5,461 bases of DNA from Polaromonas sp. GTDB taxonomy: Bacteria > Pseudomonadota > Gammaproteobacteria > Burkholderiales > Burkholderiaceae_C. The notes below the pieces were generated by a model. That model was given only the letters and a program-made list of their open reading frames with translations. It searched no databases and was not told where the DNA came from. The translations under genes were made by a program, and so were the position numbers. Position 1 is the first letter of the stretch. Every line of letters begins with the position of its first letter. The DNA is taken from the NCBI GenBank assembly GCA_023259235.1, contig JAHFQQ010000227.1, positions 1 through 5,461 on the forward strand. Reading direction: 5' to 3'. Below, one piece after another: positions 4,930 through 5,461 of the stretch.

Positions 4930-5461
4930 TCAGGCTCCCTGCGGCAGTTTGCCGTGCCCGGGCTGTCCAGCCCGGGCAATGGGTGCTTCGCGAACCGGCA
5001 AATTCACCAATGCCGCAAACACGCCCAGCGCGATGGCAATGTACCAGACGATGTTGTAGCTGCCGGTACGGTCATACAGATAGCCACCAAGCCAGACGCC
5101 CATGAAGGAGCCAATCTGGTGGCTGCAGAAAATAAAGCCGCTCAGCATCGAGAGATGCTGAATGCCGAAGATTTGCGCCACCGCCGCATTGGTCACCGGC
5201 ACCGTCGAGAGCCACAATAACCCCATCACACTGGAAAAAATGTAGACACTGGCCGGGCTGAGCGGCGCCGCCAAAAACACGCTGATCGCGAGGGCGCGGG
5301 AGAGATAAATCGCCGCCAGTATTTTTTTCTTGGCAATTTTTTGCCCCAGCACACCGGCGGCGTAGGTGCCAAATACGTTGAACAGGCCAATCAGCGCCAG
5401 TGCGTAGCCGGCCACCTGCGGCGACAGGCCCTTGTCCTTGAGGTAGCTCGGCATGTGAACG
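4930..5461 (-). CDS. MFS transporter, C-terminal half (gene runs off the window)
   Basis: The frame is open through the right edge, and residues VHMPSYLKDKGL at the visible start fit the loop after transmembrane helix 7 of a 12-helix major facilitator protein, so ATG at 5454 is internal and the N-terminal half lies outside. Five further hydrophobic segments follow (visible residues about 15-38, 47-66, 70-95, 103-126 and 135-154), matching helices 8-12. The cytoplasmic basic loop GQKIAKKK (39-46) and GGYLYDRTGSY (125-135) are typical of MFS carriers, in particular those grouped near monocarboxylate/oxalate-type transporters. The substrate cannot be read from this half. The protein ends in a short Gly/Pro-rich tail encoded over a strong hairpin (4955-4978). 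The 39-residue gene follows directly, indicating one transcript. Confidence 0.88.
   Translation of the reverse strand, partial: VHMPSYLKDKGLSPQVAGYALALIGLFNVFGTYAAGVLGQKIAKKKILAAIYLSRALAISVFLAAPLSPASVYIFSSVMGLLWLSTVPVTNAAVAQIFGIQHLSMLSGFIFCSHQIGSFMGVWLGGYLYDRTGSYNIVWYIAIALGVFAALVNLPVREAPIARAGQPGHGKLPQGA
4955..4978. other. Near-perfect GC hairpin at the 3' end of the transporter gene
   Basis: TGCCCGGGCTG (4955-4965) and CAGCCCGGGCA (4968-4978) are exact 11-bp inverted repeats separated by two bases. It lies within the last 17 codons of the transporter and ends 22 bp before its stop codon, just upstream of the Shine-Dalgarno sequence of the 39-residue gene. With no T-run after it, an intrinsic terminator is unlikely. 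Confidence 0.6.

Overview
The window looks like a chromosomal segment of a betaproteobacterium, most likely Burkholderiales and probably Comamonadaceae (Polaromonas/Rhodoferax-like). The reasons are moderately high GC with sharp GC-rich codon use, a dapA-bamC gene pair followed by a YycJ-type metallo-hydrolase gene, and a short intergenic repeat that resembles one I remember as common in Comamonadaceae. The genus is inference; there is no rRNA gene or other phylogenetic marker here.

Left part (about 1-1090, plus strand): the 3' part of an unrecognised cytosolic protein gene (to 511), a 216-bp intergenic region with a candidate promoter and a perfect 18-bp palindrome, then a gene for a small, extremely alanine-rich lipoprotein (728-1045) containing four tandem 21-bp units. 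A strong hairpin with an A-run and a T-run (1062-1089) ends this gene and, read on the other strand, also serves the convergent cluster.

Right part (about 1157-5461, minus strand, read right to left): the C-terminal half of an MFS transporter (5461-4930), a 39-residue single-span membrane protein starting with TTG one base after the transporter stop (4928-4809), a class I SAM-dependent methyltransferase (4736-4107), dapA (4013-3129), bamC (3111-1957) and a YycJ-like MBL-fold hydrolase (1930-1157). The genes are close together (1, 72, 93, 17 and 26 bp apart), so they could be one long operon with an internal dapA promoter at about 4059-4086. DapA makes the first committed intermediate of lysine and meso-diaminopimelate for peptidoglycan; BamC is a lipoprotein of the outer-membrane protein assembly machine; the MBL protein is probably a nuclease-like hydrolase. 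The set is thus mainly cell-envelope housekeeping.

I see no defence system, prophage, CRISPR array, transposase, tRNA or rRNA. The most unusual item is a 56-bp repeat-like element at 4730-4785, bounded by perfect 9-bp direct repeats. It appears to supply both a promoter and the start codon of the methyltransferase. Other points of interest are the tiny unlisted membrane protein, two operator-like dyads (683-700 and 4060-4080), two strong hairpins near the 3' ends of coding regions, and the heptad/hendecad alanine lipoprotein.
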